A program made the translations under genes and the position numbers. The notes below the pieces were generated by a model. The model worked only from the letters and a program-made list of their open reading frames with translations. It was not told the DNA's origin and ran no database searches. DNA of 64,000 bases, from assembly GCA_030737835.1 (NCBI GenBank), contig CM060848.1, positions 32,545,634 to 32,609,633 on the forward strand, written 5' to 3'. This DNA comes from Acorus gramineus. Its lineage: Eukaryota; Streptophyta; Magnoliopsida; Acorales; Acoraceae. Positions 25,101 to 35,687 of this stretch are shown piece after piece (position 1 is the stretch's first letter; each line of letters opens with the position of its first letter).

Positions 25101-28100
25101 TGAGTTCCCGATACAGGACACCCCGACAACCAAACAAGGAACACGGAGTACCCTAGCCCGGGTCTCACCGCTGTCCTCGCGAGGCCCCTCCCCTATAATA
25201 TTCTCTAAGTATGCTAATAATCATATAATTGGTATAACATTTCTTATAATATTATTGGGACAAGAAACCTTGGGAGGACAGCATGAGTTCCCGATACAGG
25301 ATACCCCGACAACCAAACAAGGAACACGGAGTACCCTAACCCGGGTCTCAGTGTTGACCTCGCAAGGCTCCTCCCTATAATATCATCTAAGGCATGCAGT
25401 TTGTCATACACTAGCATTTAATTTAATAAATAAACTAGTAGGACACATGCATAGGCCAAGGCTTCCTAGCATGAGAACAGGGGGACATGATGCATGGCTC
25501 ATACACATATCCTAAGGGTGCAAGTCCCTAACATGCAAAGTCTAGGGTAGCATGCATTCTACATTTAAATCATGCTCGCATGGAATACACATTACAATAG
25601 GTTAATATAAATCCATGGTGCCCCAGAAGAGGTCGGTATACGCCCAAATGCGTATAACGCCTCTCTACTGGGTTGGATTGTCCCACTCACCGAAGATCGG
25701 GTCGTCGCGCGACCGCCCGTCAAGATCTGCAAGACAGACATTTATACGGTGAGTTAAATACACAAATACATCAAAATACTCACAAAATACACCAAAAGAA
25801 CTCAACACTCAGGCAAACGTACATACGGCCCGTACGCACGTTAGCCCGAGCACTCTGACTCACTCCCGCACTCCCGGCAACCACCTGCATGGCCACCCGC
25901 CCTCGGATGGGCCACCGCGCCTCAGCCCGCGCGCCCAGGCGCACCGCCGGTCCCCTGCCCGCACGCCTGGACCAGCAGCCGAGCCACCCGGTGCGCCGCG
26001 CGCCCACTGCGCCCTGCCGCAACAGCCCGCGCGCACCCCGCACGTCCCCGCGCGCGCCACGCGAGCACACCGCACGCCCCGCGCGCCCAGCGCCTCGCCC
26101 CTCGCGTACCCCGCGCGCACCACCAGCCCCGCTCCGCGCGCACTCCGCGCGCGCCACCAGCCTCGCCCCGCGCGCACCACCAGCTCGCACCCACTGCTCT
26201 CCTCACCACGCGCATGCCAATGCCTCTGCCCAGCGCCCCGCGCGCATGCACCTCTGCGGTGCCCAGCGCCCAGCGCTCAGCACCCTTGCCCAGCACACTC
26301 GGCATCCACGACCAGCTCCCAGCGCTCAGCGCCCAGCACCCGGGACCCTCACCCAGCGTCCACGCGCACGCCCGCGCAGCACGCCCCCAGCGCGCCTGGC
26401 AGCACGCGCCCAGTGCGCCTACCAGCCTGCCCGCGCTGCCTGCCTGCGCGCATCGCCGAGTGGCCCGAGCACTGCTCGCCTGCACGCCCGACCACTGCCC
26501 GCCTGATGCCCGAGTACCGTCTGCCCTGCACGCCTGCGCGCCCAGCCTGCCAGCCCGGCCTGCCAGCGCGCACAGCCCAGCCATCCTACCCGAGCTAGCC
26601 CCGCCAGCCTACCCTGCGCGCCCCTTACGCCCAGCACCCAGCACGCCCAGTGCCAACCCGAGCGCACGCCCGCGCGCACGTCCGTGCGCGCGCACCCTGC
26701 CGCTGCACGCCTGCTGCGCCTGCCTGAGCGCTGCCTGTGCTGCCTGCTGCCCGGGACTGCCAGCCTCCCTGCCCGAGCTCCTCTACCACCCACCACCGGC
26801 CACCCCAAGGCCTCCGACCACCACCCACAGCCCTCCGACGGCCACCCACCGCCGCCGACCGCCTCACAACCTCATACCCACTTCCTAACATACATCTATA
26901 CAAGAAAAGAGAGGAAAAAGAGGCTTATCAAGGGGAGGAAGGGAAGTCCGGTTTCTCTCCGCGCACCGAAACCTCTCCCAAAAGGCTTCCAACGCCCGGA
27001 TCTCTCTCGGCCTTCGAAATGGCTCAAATCAGGGAAGAAGAGAGGGGGGATGGAGGGGCAAAACTCGCCGGAATGCAAATTTGAAACCACCGGGGTGTAG
27101 ATCGGGACCCGATCTACACTTCCTATGTTTTGGGTTTTAAGTTCTAAGCCCTCCAAGGGGCTCAAAACTAAGAAAAATGGAGAAGGGGAGAGAGGGAGCT
27201 CATTTGGGAAGAAGATGAATAGTGCACAACCTTTTTAGATTTCATTTATATAAAGTCAACTCACTTAAAACCTGGATACGCCCCGGAACTGTGAAATTTC
27301 AGAAACGTCACCGGAATTTGATGAAATTTTCGTGAGAGGCCTAAAATGGCACCAGGATACCAAATATGCAGTTAGATTTCCAATCGGAGTTCTCTAACTC
27401 AAGACAATAGCTAACAGTCCAAAAATTAGCGGTTCCGATCGAAAAACGAAAAAAAACGAAAAACTGCCAGAACGCTCCAACGGTTACCAGCAGGCTAAAA
27501 GTGACACATATATAACATTTTAGGCATCTCACGAAAATTTTGTCGAATTCCGGTACGTTTCAGAATTTCGCAGTTCCGGGGCGTATCCGGGTTTTGACCG
27601 AGCGAGAAGTCACTTGGGAGACTTTGACTTGGTCAATGTGGACCTTGACTTGGTCAAATGGTTTTGGCTTTTAGTATGGTTGGGTTGACTAGGGTCAAAC
27701 CTCACCTAAGTTAACCTAAACCTAGCTTAAGCCCTAATTAATCTTGCTTAGCCTAATCCAAGTGAGTTGACTATTTAAAGAGAGCAAAAAGGTTGCCCAC
27801 TATTCATTGTCTTCTCCAAAACATTTTCTCTCTCCCCCTCTCTCTTTTTCAAGCTTTTGAGCCCCTTAGAGTGCTTAAAACTTAAAACCCTAAATCATAG
27901 AAAGGCTAGATCGGGTCCCGATCTACGCCCCGGTGTTCTCGGATTCGAATTCCGAGAAGTTTGACCCCTTCATCCCCCCTCTTTTCTCCCCTGATTTGGG
28001 CCATTTCGAGGGCCAAGGGAGATCCCGGAGTTGGATGCCTTTGGGGAGAGGTTTCGGTGCGCGGAGAGCAACCGAGCATCCTTGCTTTCCCTTGGTAAGC

Positions 28101-31100
28101 CCTTTTTCCTCTCTTTCCTTGCATAGATGCTTGTTAGGATGATGGTTTTGGGGTTGGGAGGCGGTCGGTGGCTGTGGGTGGCCGTCGGAGGGATGTGGGT
28201 GGTGGTTGGGGGCCGGTGGTAGGGGTTGGGTGGTCGAGTAGGGAGATAGGCAGTCCCAGGCAGGGAGGCTAGCTGTTCCGGGTAGGCTGGGAGTAGGCGC
28301 ACCAGATTGTCTGGCGAGCGAGCGCGTGCGCGAGGGCGCGCGCGTGGGCGTGCGCTCGGGGGGTGCAGGTGGAGGCGTGCTGGGTAGGGGTGCTCGGGCA
28401 GCAGGCGGGCAGTGCTCAGGCAGCAGGCGAGTGGTGCTCAGGCCACTCGGCGATGCGCGCAGGCCGGCAGCGCGGGCAAGCAGCGCGGGCAGGCTAGCAG
28501 GCGCGCTGGGGGCGTGCTGCCAGGCGCGCTGGGCGCGCGTTGCCGAGCGTGCGCGTGGGCGCTGGGTGAGGGTCCCGGGTGCTGGGTGCTGGGGCGCGGG
28601 GCGCTGGGCAGAGGTGCGGGAGCATGCGCGCGGGGCGCTGGGCAGAGGCGCAGGCGTGCGCGCGGTGAGGTGAGCGGGCGGGTGCGCGTGCGGGGCGCTG
28701 TGCTGGGGCGCAGTGCGCACGGGTGCACCCGGGGCTGGACGAGCTGCTGGTCGAGTGGGTGATGCGCGCGGGGTGCGCGCGGAGCGAGGCGAGGGCAGCG
28801 AAGGTGCGCGCGAGGTGCGCGCGGGGCGAGGCGCTGGGCGCGCGGGGCATGCGGTGTGCGCGCGGGCCAGCGTGGGGCGTGCGGTGTGCGCGCGGGTTGC
28901 TGCGCTGGGGTGCAGTGGCGGCGTGTCCACGCGGCGGGCAGGGGCCCGGCGGTGCGCCTGGGTGGGCGGGCTGAGGCGCGGCGGTGCATCCAGGGGCGGG
29001 TGACCGTGGGGGTGGTTGCCGAGGGTGCGGGAGTGAGTCGGGGTGCTCGGGCTAATGTGCGTACAGGCCGTATGTACGTTTGCCCGAGTGTTGGGTACTT
29101 TTAGAGTGTTTTTGTGTATTTTGTGGTATTTGTGGATTATACTCACCATATTACATACCTGTCTTACAGATCTTGACGGACGGTCGCGCGACGACCCAGA
29201 TACCGGTGAGTGGGACGATCCAACCCAGTAGGGAGGCGTTACATGCACTTGGGCGTGTACCGTCCTCCCCTGGGGCATCGTAGTGAATATTAACCTGTTT
29301 AATGTGAAAACTATGTAAGCATGATAATCTGTAGTATGCATGCCACCCTAGATTGTATGCTGGGGACTTATACCCTTAGGACCCGTATAAGAACCATGCA
29401 CCCTGTTATCATGTTTCCATGCTAGGAAAGCCCCGATCGATGCATGTTCCCATTTAGTTTGATTTGTTTAAATAAAATGCGAGCATGTGATTATTAGCCT
29501 GTCTTAGTGAATATTATAGGGGAGGGGCCTCGCGAGGACAGCGGTGAGACCCGGGCTAGGGTACTCCGTGTCCCTTGTTTGGTTGTCGGGATGTCCTATA
29601 TCGGGACCTCACGCTGCCCTCCCAAGGATTCTTTCCCCGTTAATATTCCAACCTCTTTATTATTATAATGCATGTTTCCCCGCATCCTGGTTATGCGCCC
29701 TGTTGGAATTCTGAAGAATTCAAGGCATTAGAGTTGTAGAGATGTGTTGTCGGCGGATCCGAGTGGATCATATGCGTATGGATAGGCTGTTCTGTTTCCC
29801 TTCGTTGGATCCGTGTAGAGACTGCCCTAGCGTTGGAAAGGCCGTCCCTTTCGAGGGCTCCCATCAGTAGGCGCCTCCCGATATTTGTGATGGACTGTGC
29901 TAAAGTTGTGGGTGAAGGCCAAGCGGCCTATGGAGTGGAGGAGAGACTATCGGTGGACCAAGGGTGACCAACAGCCTAGTCAGTCCCAATATCCTACGTC
30001 ACCTATTGAGGGGTGAGGGTGAGGGTGTGGTGGTTCGGCGATGTACGAACCACTGGATTTATGATATTATGCCACTTTGAGGCTGCTTGTTAATTAATTG
30101 TGGTTAATATAGCTGTGATGCATGGGTTGTGCTGTTCACTGAGCGTGTGGCTCACCCCTCGCATATGTTTTCTCTAGTTGCCACTGAGCCGGATCAGCAG
30201 GAGGAGCCTTCCGAGGGATTCCTTCAGTAGCGGAGCAGCGCTACGTCCCGCGAGTGTTAGAGGCTATCAGCATCCCTTTTTGGCTGTATGTATTTATTTC
30301 CTGCTTGAGCACGCGTTTGTATATATGCAGTTGTATATTGTGTATATTGGCTCTCACAGGATAGATGATTGTGTATCGAGTCTGTCGTATGTTTTATTTA
30401 CAGATTCAGTCTTTCGCTTCCGCATTTGGTGTATATATCATGTCAGCCTCCTTGTTGTCTGTGTGTCATTCAAGTTGCTTGTTTATGGTATATTATTGAA
30501 CTCCTGTGTAGATTCTGATATTATATATACACTTGCCGCGTCACGGGGACGGCCGCCCTGGGGCGTGACAGCAGCTGCAGGTCCCCCTTATGTTGGGACG
30601 AGGTCGAGAGCGCCAGTTGGAGGGACCAGAGATCGTTCGCCAGACCTCAGAGATGGTGAAGACGATTCGCGAGCATATCCGAGTCGCTCAGAGTCGTCAG
30701 AAGTGCTACGCCGACCGTCGTCGCCGTGAGTTCACCTTCAAGGTTGGTGACCATGTCTTCCTGAAGGTGTCCCCGACAAAGGGCATCTTCCGTTTCGGTG
30801 TGCGGGGCAAGCTAAGTCCGCGTTTCATTGGGCCGTTCCTCATCCTCGAGCGAGTTGGGGAGGTGGCCTATCGCATAGCTCTGCCCCCACAGTTGGCTCA
30901 GGCCCATGACGTCTTCCATGTCTCGCAGCTGAGGCGCTATGTCCACGATCCTGCTCACGTCATCCCGTTCGAGCCGCTCATCTTCGAGCCGGACTTGTCT
31001 TTCGTTGAGCAGCCGATTGAGATCCTGGACCGCCGCGAGAAGAGGCTCCGCACCAAGACCGTCCAGCTGGTCAAGGTGCGATGGCAGCACCGTTCCGGTG

Positions 31101-34100
31101 CCGAGGCCACTTGGGAGCTTGAGGACGCCATGCGTGACGCGTATCCGCATCTTTTCCCTTCTTAGATGTTCTTGTATTTATTTTGAGGACAAAATTTCCT
31201 AAGGGGGGGAGAATGTTATATATGTGTCACTTTTAGCCTTATGGTAACCATTGGAGCATTCTGGCAGTTTTTGAGTTTTTTTCATTTTTCGATCGGAACC
31301 GCTAAAATTTTAGACTGTTAGCTATCGTCCTGTGTTTGAGGACTCCGATTGAAAATCTAACTGCATATTATGTGTCCTGGTGCCATTTCAAGCCACTCAC
31401 AAAAATTTCATCGAATTCCGGTAACATTTCAGAATTTCGCAGTTCCGTGGCGTATCCGGGTTTTGACCGAGCGAGAAGTCATTGGGAGAGTTGACTCGGT
31501 CAAAGTGGGCCCATGACTTGGTCAACCCCTTTTGTTTTTATTTGTGGTTGGGTTGACCCAAGTCAAAACCCACTTTAACCCACCTAATCCTCACTTAAAC
31601 CTAATTAATCCTCTCTTAACCCTAATCTAAGTGAGGGATTATATATAAGTGAATCTAAAATTAGCCCCCCACTATTCATCATCTTCTCCATTGGTTTTTC
31701 TCTCTCCCCCTCTCTCTTTTTCTTGATTTTAAGCTACCTAGAGTGCTTGAAACTCAAAACCCAAAGAAGAGAAAGGTAAGGGGAGCTCTCGATCTATCCA
31801 CCGGTGTTTTCGGATTCGAGTTCCAGTGTGTTTAGCCCCTTCTCACCCACTCTTTTCTCCTCTGATTTCAGCCCCTTTGAAGGCTGAGGAAGAGCTTGGT
31901 GGTGGAGGTCTTTGGGGAGGTGTTTCAGTGCACGAAGAGCTCCCCGTCCCCTTCCTTTCCTTCCCTTTCCTTGGGTAAGCCTTCTTTCCTTCTTTTCCAT
32001 GTTGAGATGCATGTTAAGAGGGTGGGTTTGAGTGTGGAGGGTGGTTGGTGGCTGTGGGTGGTGGTTGGGGGCGGTCGGAGGCCACTGGTGGCCGGTGAGT
32101 GGTGGAAAGGTGGCTCGGGCAGGTGGTTGGCTGTCTCGGGCAGGATGGCAGCACAGGCGCAGCAGGCAGCGCAGCAGGCGGAGCAGTTGGCAGGGCGCGC
32201 GCGCGTGTGCGCACGGGCGTGCGCTCGGGCGGAGCTGGAGGGCGCGCTGGGCGCTGGGCGCGGGTGCTGGGCGCTGGGCGCTGGGCGTGGGTGCTGGGCG
32301 CGGGTGCTGGGCGCTGGGCGCCGTGCAGGAGCGTGCGCGCGGAGCGCTGTGCAGGGGAGCAGGCGTGCTGTGCGCGCACAGTAAGGCGAGCGGTGGTGCG
32401 CGCGGGGTGCGCGCGGGGTGTGCGGGTGTGCGCGCGGGTTGCTGCGCTGGGGTGCAGTGAGCGCGCGGTGCACGGTCTCGGCAGGGTGTCCGGGCGTGCG
32501 GGCTGAGCTCGGCAGGGCGCCTGGGGGCGCGGGCCGGGGCTCGGCTGTGCGCCCGGGGTGGGTGGCCGTGCGAGCGGCTGCCCGGGGGGTTCGGGAATGA
32601 GTTGGGGTGCTCGGGCTAGCGTGCGTACGGGCCGTATGTACGTTTGCCCGAGTGTTGTGTATTTTTAGAGTATTTTTGGTGTATTTGTGGATTTTACTCA
32701 CCAAGTTGATTACCCTGTCTTGCAGATCTTGACGGACGGTCGCGCGACGACCCGATTACCAGTGAGTGGGACAATCCAACCCAGTTGGGAGGCGCTATAT
32801 GCACTTGGGCGTATACCGTCCTCCCCTGGGGCACCATAGATTAATATTAACCTGTTTAATATGTAATCCATGCAAGCATGATTGATACGTAGTATGCATG
32901 CTACCCTAGACTGAGTATGTTAGGGACTTGCACCCTTAGGTTGTGTAAGAGCCATGCATCTTGTCACCTTGTTATCATGCTAGGAAAGCCTCGACCTATG
33001 TATGCGTCCTATTAGTTTAATTTGTTAAATTAAATGCAACTGGTAATATTATAGCATGCCTTAGGGAATATTAAGGGGCCTTGCGAGGTCAACATCGAGA
33101 CCCGGGATAGGGTACTCCGTGTTCCTTGTTTGGTTGTCGGGATGTCCTATATCGGGACCTCATGGTGCCCTCCCAAGGTTTCTTTTCCCGTCTATATTAA
33201 TGCATGTTCCCCGCATCTTGGTTATGCGCCTTGGAGGAATTCTGATGAATTCAAGTCACTAGAGTTGTAGAGATGTGTTGTCAGCGGATCCGAGTGGATC
33301 ATATGCGTATGGATAGGCTGTTCTGTTCCCTTCGTCGGATCCGTGTAGAGACTACCCCAGCGTTAGAAAGGCTGTCCCGTGGAGGGCTCCCATCAGTAGG
33401 CACCTCCTGATTTGGGACGGACTGTGCTGAATGTGGGAGTGGCCAAGCGGCCTACGGAGTGGGAGAGACTATCGGTGGACCAAGGGCGACCATCAGCCTA
33501 GTCAGTCCCAATATCCTATGTCACCTATTGAGGGGTGAGGGTGAGGGTGTATGGATGTGTATGGATGTTTATCAGGCTAATAAGTCCTAATATCCTATGT
33601 CACCTATTGAGGGGTGAGGGTGAGGGTGTATGATTGTGTATGGATGTTTATCAGGCTAATAAGTCCCAATATCCTATGTCACCTATTGAGGGGTGAGGGT
33701 GAGGGTGTAGTGGTTCGGCGATGTAACGGACCACTGGATTTATATTGTTTATGCCACTTTGAGGCTGGTTGCTGATAAATTGTGGTTAATATAAACTGTG
33801 ACGCATGGGTTGCGCTATTCACTGAGTGTGTGGCTCACCCCTCGCATAATTATTTTCTCCAGTGATTACTGAGGCGGACTTGAAGGAGGAGTTCCCTGAG
33901 CGACTGCACCAGTAGCGGAGTAGCGCTATGTCCCGCGAGTTTTTGAGGCCATCAGCATCCTTCCCTTTTATTGTATGTATATATTTCTGTGCTTGGGCAC
34001 CCAGTTTGGATTGTGTTTGGATGTATTGTGTATATTTGGCTCTCACAGGACGTTTGATTATGTATCGAGTCTGTAGTATGTTTTTGGATTACAGACTCCA

Positions 34101-35152
34101 TCTTTTAGCTTCCGTTATCTGTGTATATATATCATGTCAGCTTTGTCTTCATCTGTGTAGTCATTTTAGTTGCTGTTTAGAGTATTTTATTGATCTCCTG
34201 TATAGACTGCTGATATCATGTATACACTTGCCACGTCCCGGGGACGGCCGCCCTGGGGCGTGACACCAAGAACTTAGCAACAAAACAGGATGGGGTTGGG
34301 ATGATGCGAGGAAAATGGCTGTACTGGGAGATGCACAGGACTGGGATAGGGTCATATCGGTATGTGCAATTGAGGATAGTTTAGTTTTTTCATGGTCATT
34401 TTATATTAGATATTAAATTAAAGTTATTGTCTGCTTATCCTGTGCAGAATAATACCAAGTTTGGGTTATGCCGGGACAAGCCTTTCATATGGTTCAAGGA
34501 ATTCTCCATGATATGTGGGAACTCCACATCTAAGGGATTCCATGCCCATGCCTCCCTCATCAGTGAGGATGAGGATGACAATGACACTGAAGGAGACTCA
34601 ATGGAGGCCCACAAAAATAGGTTCGATTCACTGCATATGGAGAGACCATCAGTGGAGGATTACTTCACTCGAGGGAATACATGTGAGAACAGGTGGGGGA
34701 CCAGCACACCAATAGAGATACCTGATGAAGGTGAACCAACTTGTAGGAGAAAGGGTAAACGTTCCATGTCTACCACTGCTTCTGACATGGGGGAGGATGA
34801 TTTACAAATTCCAAAAAAACGATCATCTGGGTCTGGTAAGAAGGTGAAGAACTCAATTGGTGCTGAAGGATACATGGCTGAGTTCATTGAAATTGGGAGG
34901 CGAAGGGTGGACGTTGCAAAAGAGTACTTGGAGAAGGATTATGAGGGGAAGTACACTTTGGAGCAGGCAATCAAGTGTCTTGCGATGTTTAGGCAACTCA
35001 GTTCAGCTAGTAAGTTGGCTGCAGCTGAGGCTCTGAAGGATGAGGCGAACCGCACGATTTTTATGGCATTCCCAGATGACTTGAAGATAGACTGGATTGA
35101 GAGACAAGGAGCAAACTACCAACCACCACCATATGTTCCACATGCACCCTAG
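16175..35152 (+). CDS. Harbinger Myb/SANT-like DNA-binding protein, split by a retrotransposon
   Basis: Exon 1 starts at ATG 16175 and is interrupted at 16436 by the retrotransposon, resuming at 34271 after the second CCAAG. It ends at the donor 34359/GTATGT. Exon 2 runs 34448-35152, after a TGTGCAG acceptor. Without the insertion the frame is open throughout, about 351 residues. It shows the Myb_DNA-bind_3 pattern: [16 protein letters not shown] (about residues 22-37), a lysine/asparagine-rich [11 protein letters not shown] helix, [10 protein letters not shown], then KPFIWFKEF. Acidic and Lys-rich segments follow, including [12 protein letters not shown], a possible nuclear signal. In this family the Myb-like protein binds the transposon ends and helps transposase enter the nucleus; that role is taken from family knowledge. 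The insertion destroys the gene as it stands. Confidence 0.85.
16853..16862 (+). promoter_or_regulatory. TATA box of the chromovirus 5' LTR
   Basis: TATATATAAG stands ~60 bp upstream of a CT-rich initiator-like stretch (TTTTCTCTCTCCCCCTC near 16909), the usual plant promoter layout. The same pair occurs in the 3' LTR near 31640. This is an inference from sequence only. Confidence 0.55.
18732..18945 (+). repeat. Tandem ~79-bp G-rich repeats in the 5' LTR
   Basis: Three units start AGTCCCAATATCC at 18732, 18812 and 18891. Each includes TCACCTATTGAGG and GGTGAGGGTGAGGGTG. The first two continue with TGTGTATGGATGTTTATCAGG. The 3' LTR carries the matching set at 33504, 33583 and 33662. Other LTR copies have one or two units, so the unit number varies between subfamilies. 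Confidence 0.85.
19494..19505 (+). other. Primer-binding site for initiator-Met tRNA
   Basis: TGGTATCAGAGC begins five bases after the LTR end. It is complementary to the 3' end of plant initiator methionine tRNA, the common primer for gypsy and copia reverse transcription. It fixes the right border of the 5' LTR. Confidence 0.93.
19607..20770 (+). pseudogene. Decayed gag (capsid and zinc knuckle)
   Basis: A likely start is ATG 19607 (MPPRRGR). The reading frame then changes near 19735, 20223 and again near 20490, and a TGA interrupts it at about 20682. The retrotransposon gag core is clear: [34 protein letters not shown], then [24 protein letters not shown]2CX4HX4C zinc knuckle is intact at 20697-20738 ([14 protein letters not shown]). 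Gag packages the element's RNA in virus-like particles. At least three frame changes and one stop mean this copy makes no full Gag. Confidence 0.85.
20770..20883 (+). repeat. CAG-rich tract encoding poly-glutamine
   Basis: Runs of CAG/CAGC triplets encode a long Gln-rich linker ([14 protein letters not shown]-like, then [13 protein letters not shown]) between the zinc knuckle and the protease. This is a low-complexity linker that is often variable in length. Confidence 0.8.
20884..21449 (+). pseudogene. Retroviral-type aspartic protease of the chromovirus
   Basis: It shares one open frame with the zinc knuckle. The active-site motif [11 protein letters not shown] is at about 21063-21095 with the catalytic Asp at 21066, and GMDWL follows at ~21280. 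In such elements the protease cleaves the Gag-Pol polyprotein. The frame ends at a TGA at 21447-21449, where related proteins continue into the RT linker, so the stop is probably a lesion. Confidence 0.85.
21450..22600 (+). pseudogene. Reverse transcriptase domain, frameshifted
   Basis: Fragments in several frames give the order [75 protein letters not shown], and FIDDILVYS with the catalytic Asp pair at 22075-22080. GYYRRF and the connection segment follow. Frames change near 21618 and 21897. The domain copies element RNA to DNA. It is a typical chromovirus RT but broken. Confidence 0.88.
22500..22945 (+). pseudogene. RNase H domain, frameshifted
   Basis: [14 protein letters not shown] (from about 22508) carries the first catalytic Asp. 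[18 protein letters not shown] and [10 protein letters not shown] follow, then [19 protein letters not shown]. One frame change falls near 22660 and another in a T run near 22935. RNase H removes the RNA strand during reverse transcription. Confidence 0.85.
22953..23809 (+). pseudogene. Integrase, N-terminal and catalytic part, cut by an LTR insertion
   Basis: The frame is open from about 22950 to the insertion. It shows the HHCC zinc-binding region ([15 protein letters not shown] ... CLVCQQVK) and the DDE core: [10 protein letters not shown] (D), [12 protein letters not shown] (D), and [19 protein letters not shown] (E). The solo LTR at 23810 interrupts it in GRSC, just after the conserved APYEALYG. 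Confidence 0.9.
23810..30570 (+). mobile_element. Solo LTR inserted in the integrase, interrupted by an inverted LTR
   Basis: The TSD is GCAGC (23805-23809 and 30571-30575). Its own sequence is 23810-23986 plus 27523-30570, about 3.2 kb. It belongs to the same subfamily as 4665-11123. Its donor-like GTAAGC is at 28095, its CpG block at about 28260-29050 and its 36-nt module at 29170-29205 (preceded by TTACAG rather than TTGCAG). The third acceptor is TCTAG near 30177. Confidence 0.9.
23987..27517 (-). mobile_element. Inverted solo LTR (level four of nesting)
   Basis: It runs from TGTCACGCCCC to CACATATATAACA on the + strand. The TSD is TTTTA (23982-23986 and 27518-27522). It belongs to the subfamily of the copies at 60 and 37141, including the doubled ~180-bp unit (about 25060-25200 and 25245-25385). 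The 36-nt module is at 25691-25726. The first donor-like site is mutated here: the reverse strand reads CTTG/ATAAGC near 26925 instead of GTAAGC. Confidence 0.93.
30576..31165 (+). pseudogene. Integrase C-terminal part and chromodomain
   Basis: The gene resumes after the solo LTR. One base appears lost near 30605, after which the frame is open to TAG 31163-31165. It contains the integrase C-terminal [18 protein letters not shown] and [17 protein letters not shown] chromodomain-like end follows ([20 protein letters not shown] ... [18 protein letters not shown]), the hallmark of Tekay/Del chromoviruses. Chromodomains are thought to steer integration to heterochromatin. Confidence 0.88.
31201..31213 (+). 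other. Polypurine tract
   Basis: AAGGGGGGGAGAA directly precedes the 3' LTR. It serves as the plus-strand primer in reverse transcription and fixes the LTR start at 31214. Confidence 0.9.
31214..34265 (+). repeat. 3' LTR of the chromovirus
   Basis: Its length is the same as the 5' LTR. It has a donor-like GTAAGC at 31975, a CpG block of about 32130-32650, a 36-nt module at 32726-32761 (last base A instead of G) and G-rich tandem units at 33504, 33583 and 33662. It differs from the 5' LTR by substitutions and by indels in the CpG block. Confidence 0.93.
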
Positions 35153-35687
35153 GATGGACCTAGTCATGTTGCAACTATGGTTCCATTACTTGCATTATAT
35201 TTTGAGCCACCAACAGATTGGAAGGCTAACTACTTATTAATATGGATATGTAACTGCAGAAGACATTCCCATCTTTTTTTGTATGTATTTTAGTGCTTCT
35301 GAGTTTGGGATACTGCAAAAAACACTCCTAATTTTGTAAGTATTTATAGCATGTGGATGCTTTGTCATAATCTGTAGTGACATGTATTGGTGATGTGCTG
35401 TCATGGTCATTTCATGTGCAAATGTGACCTCTTATATCATCCGTTTAATATGAACAACTCATTCCAGTTCTTATGAGATGATGTCTTATGTATGATTGTC
35501 ATACGTTTACATAGTCATTGATCCATTCATTTCAAGTAATGCATCCATTATGAATGCATCTTCCTAATACGGATTGTCATTCGTCATGTTCTAAACCCAT
35601 CTATGGTGGAGTTAATGGCCATCCACAATCCATTTATAACCCTCTTCCTTTGTTCTTATGTATATGTGTTAATCTCTCATGTGACCA
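35153..35687. other. Spacer between the two Harbinger genes
   Basis: This is AT-rich sequence between the Myb-like stop and the transposase start. It should hold the 3' end of the first gene and the promoter of the second. No clear motif or other gene is seen. Confidence 0.5.

Larger units (their letters stand above)
16437..34265 (+). mobile_element. Ty3/gypsy chromovirus (Tekay/Del-like) with both LTRs
   Basis: It is flanked by a perfect TSD CCAAG (16432-16436 and 34266-34270). The order is 5' LTR 16437-19488, PBS 19494-19505, gag, protease, RT, RNase H, integrase with chromodomain, polypurine tract 31201-31213, and 3' LTR 31214-34265. Both LTRs are 3052 bp. Integrase following RNase H and a C-terminal chromodomain place it with the chromoviruses. 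The coding part carries many frameshifts and stops, and the integrase is split by a solo LTR, so it cannot move by itself. It lies inside exon 1 of the Harbinger Myb-like gene. Confidence 0.93.

Noticed and set aside
27923-29341. Long reverse-strand open frame (~470 codons) and similar ones at 5287-6699 and 987-1764
   Set aside because: They are shadows of the CpG-rich LTR blocks: low-complexity Pro/Ala/Arg/His content, no domain, and different frames open on both strands at once.
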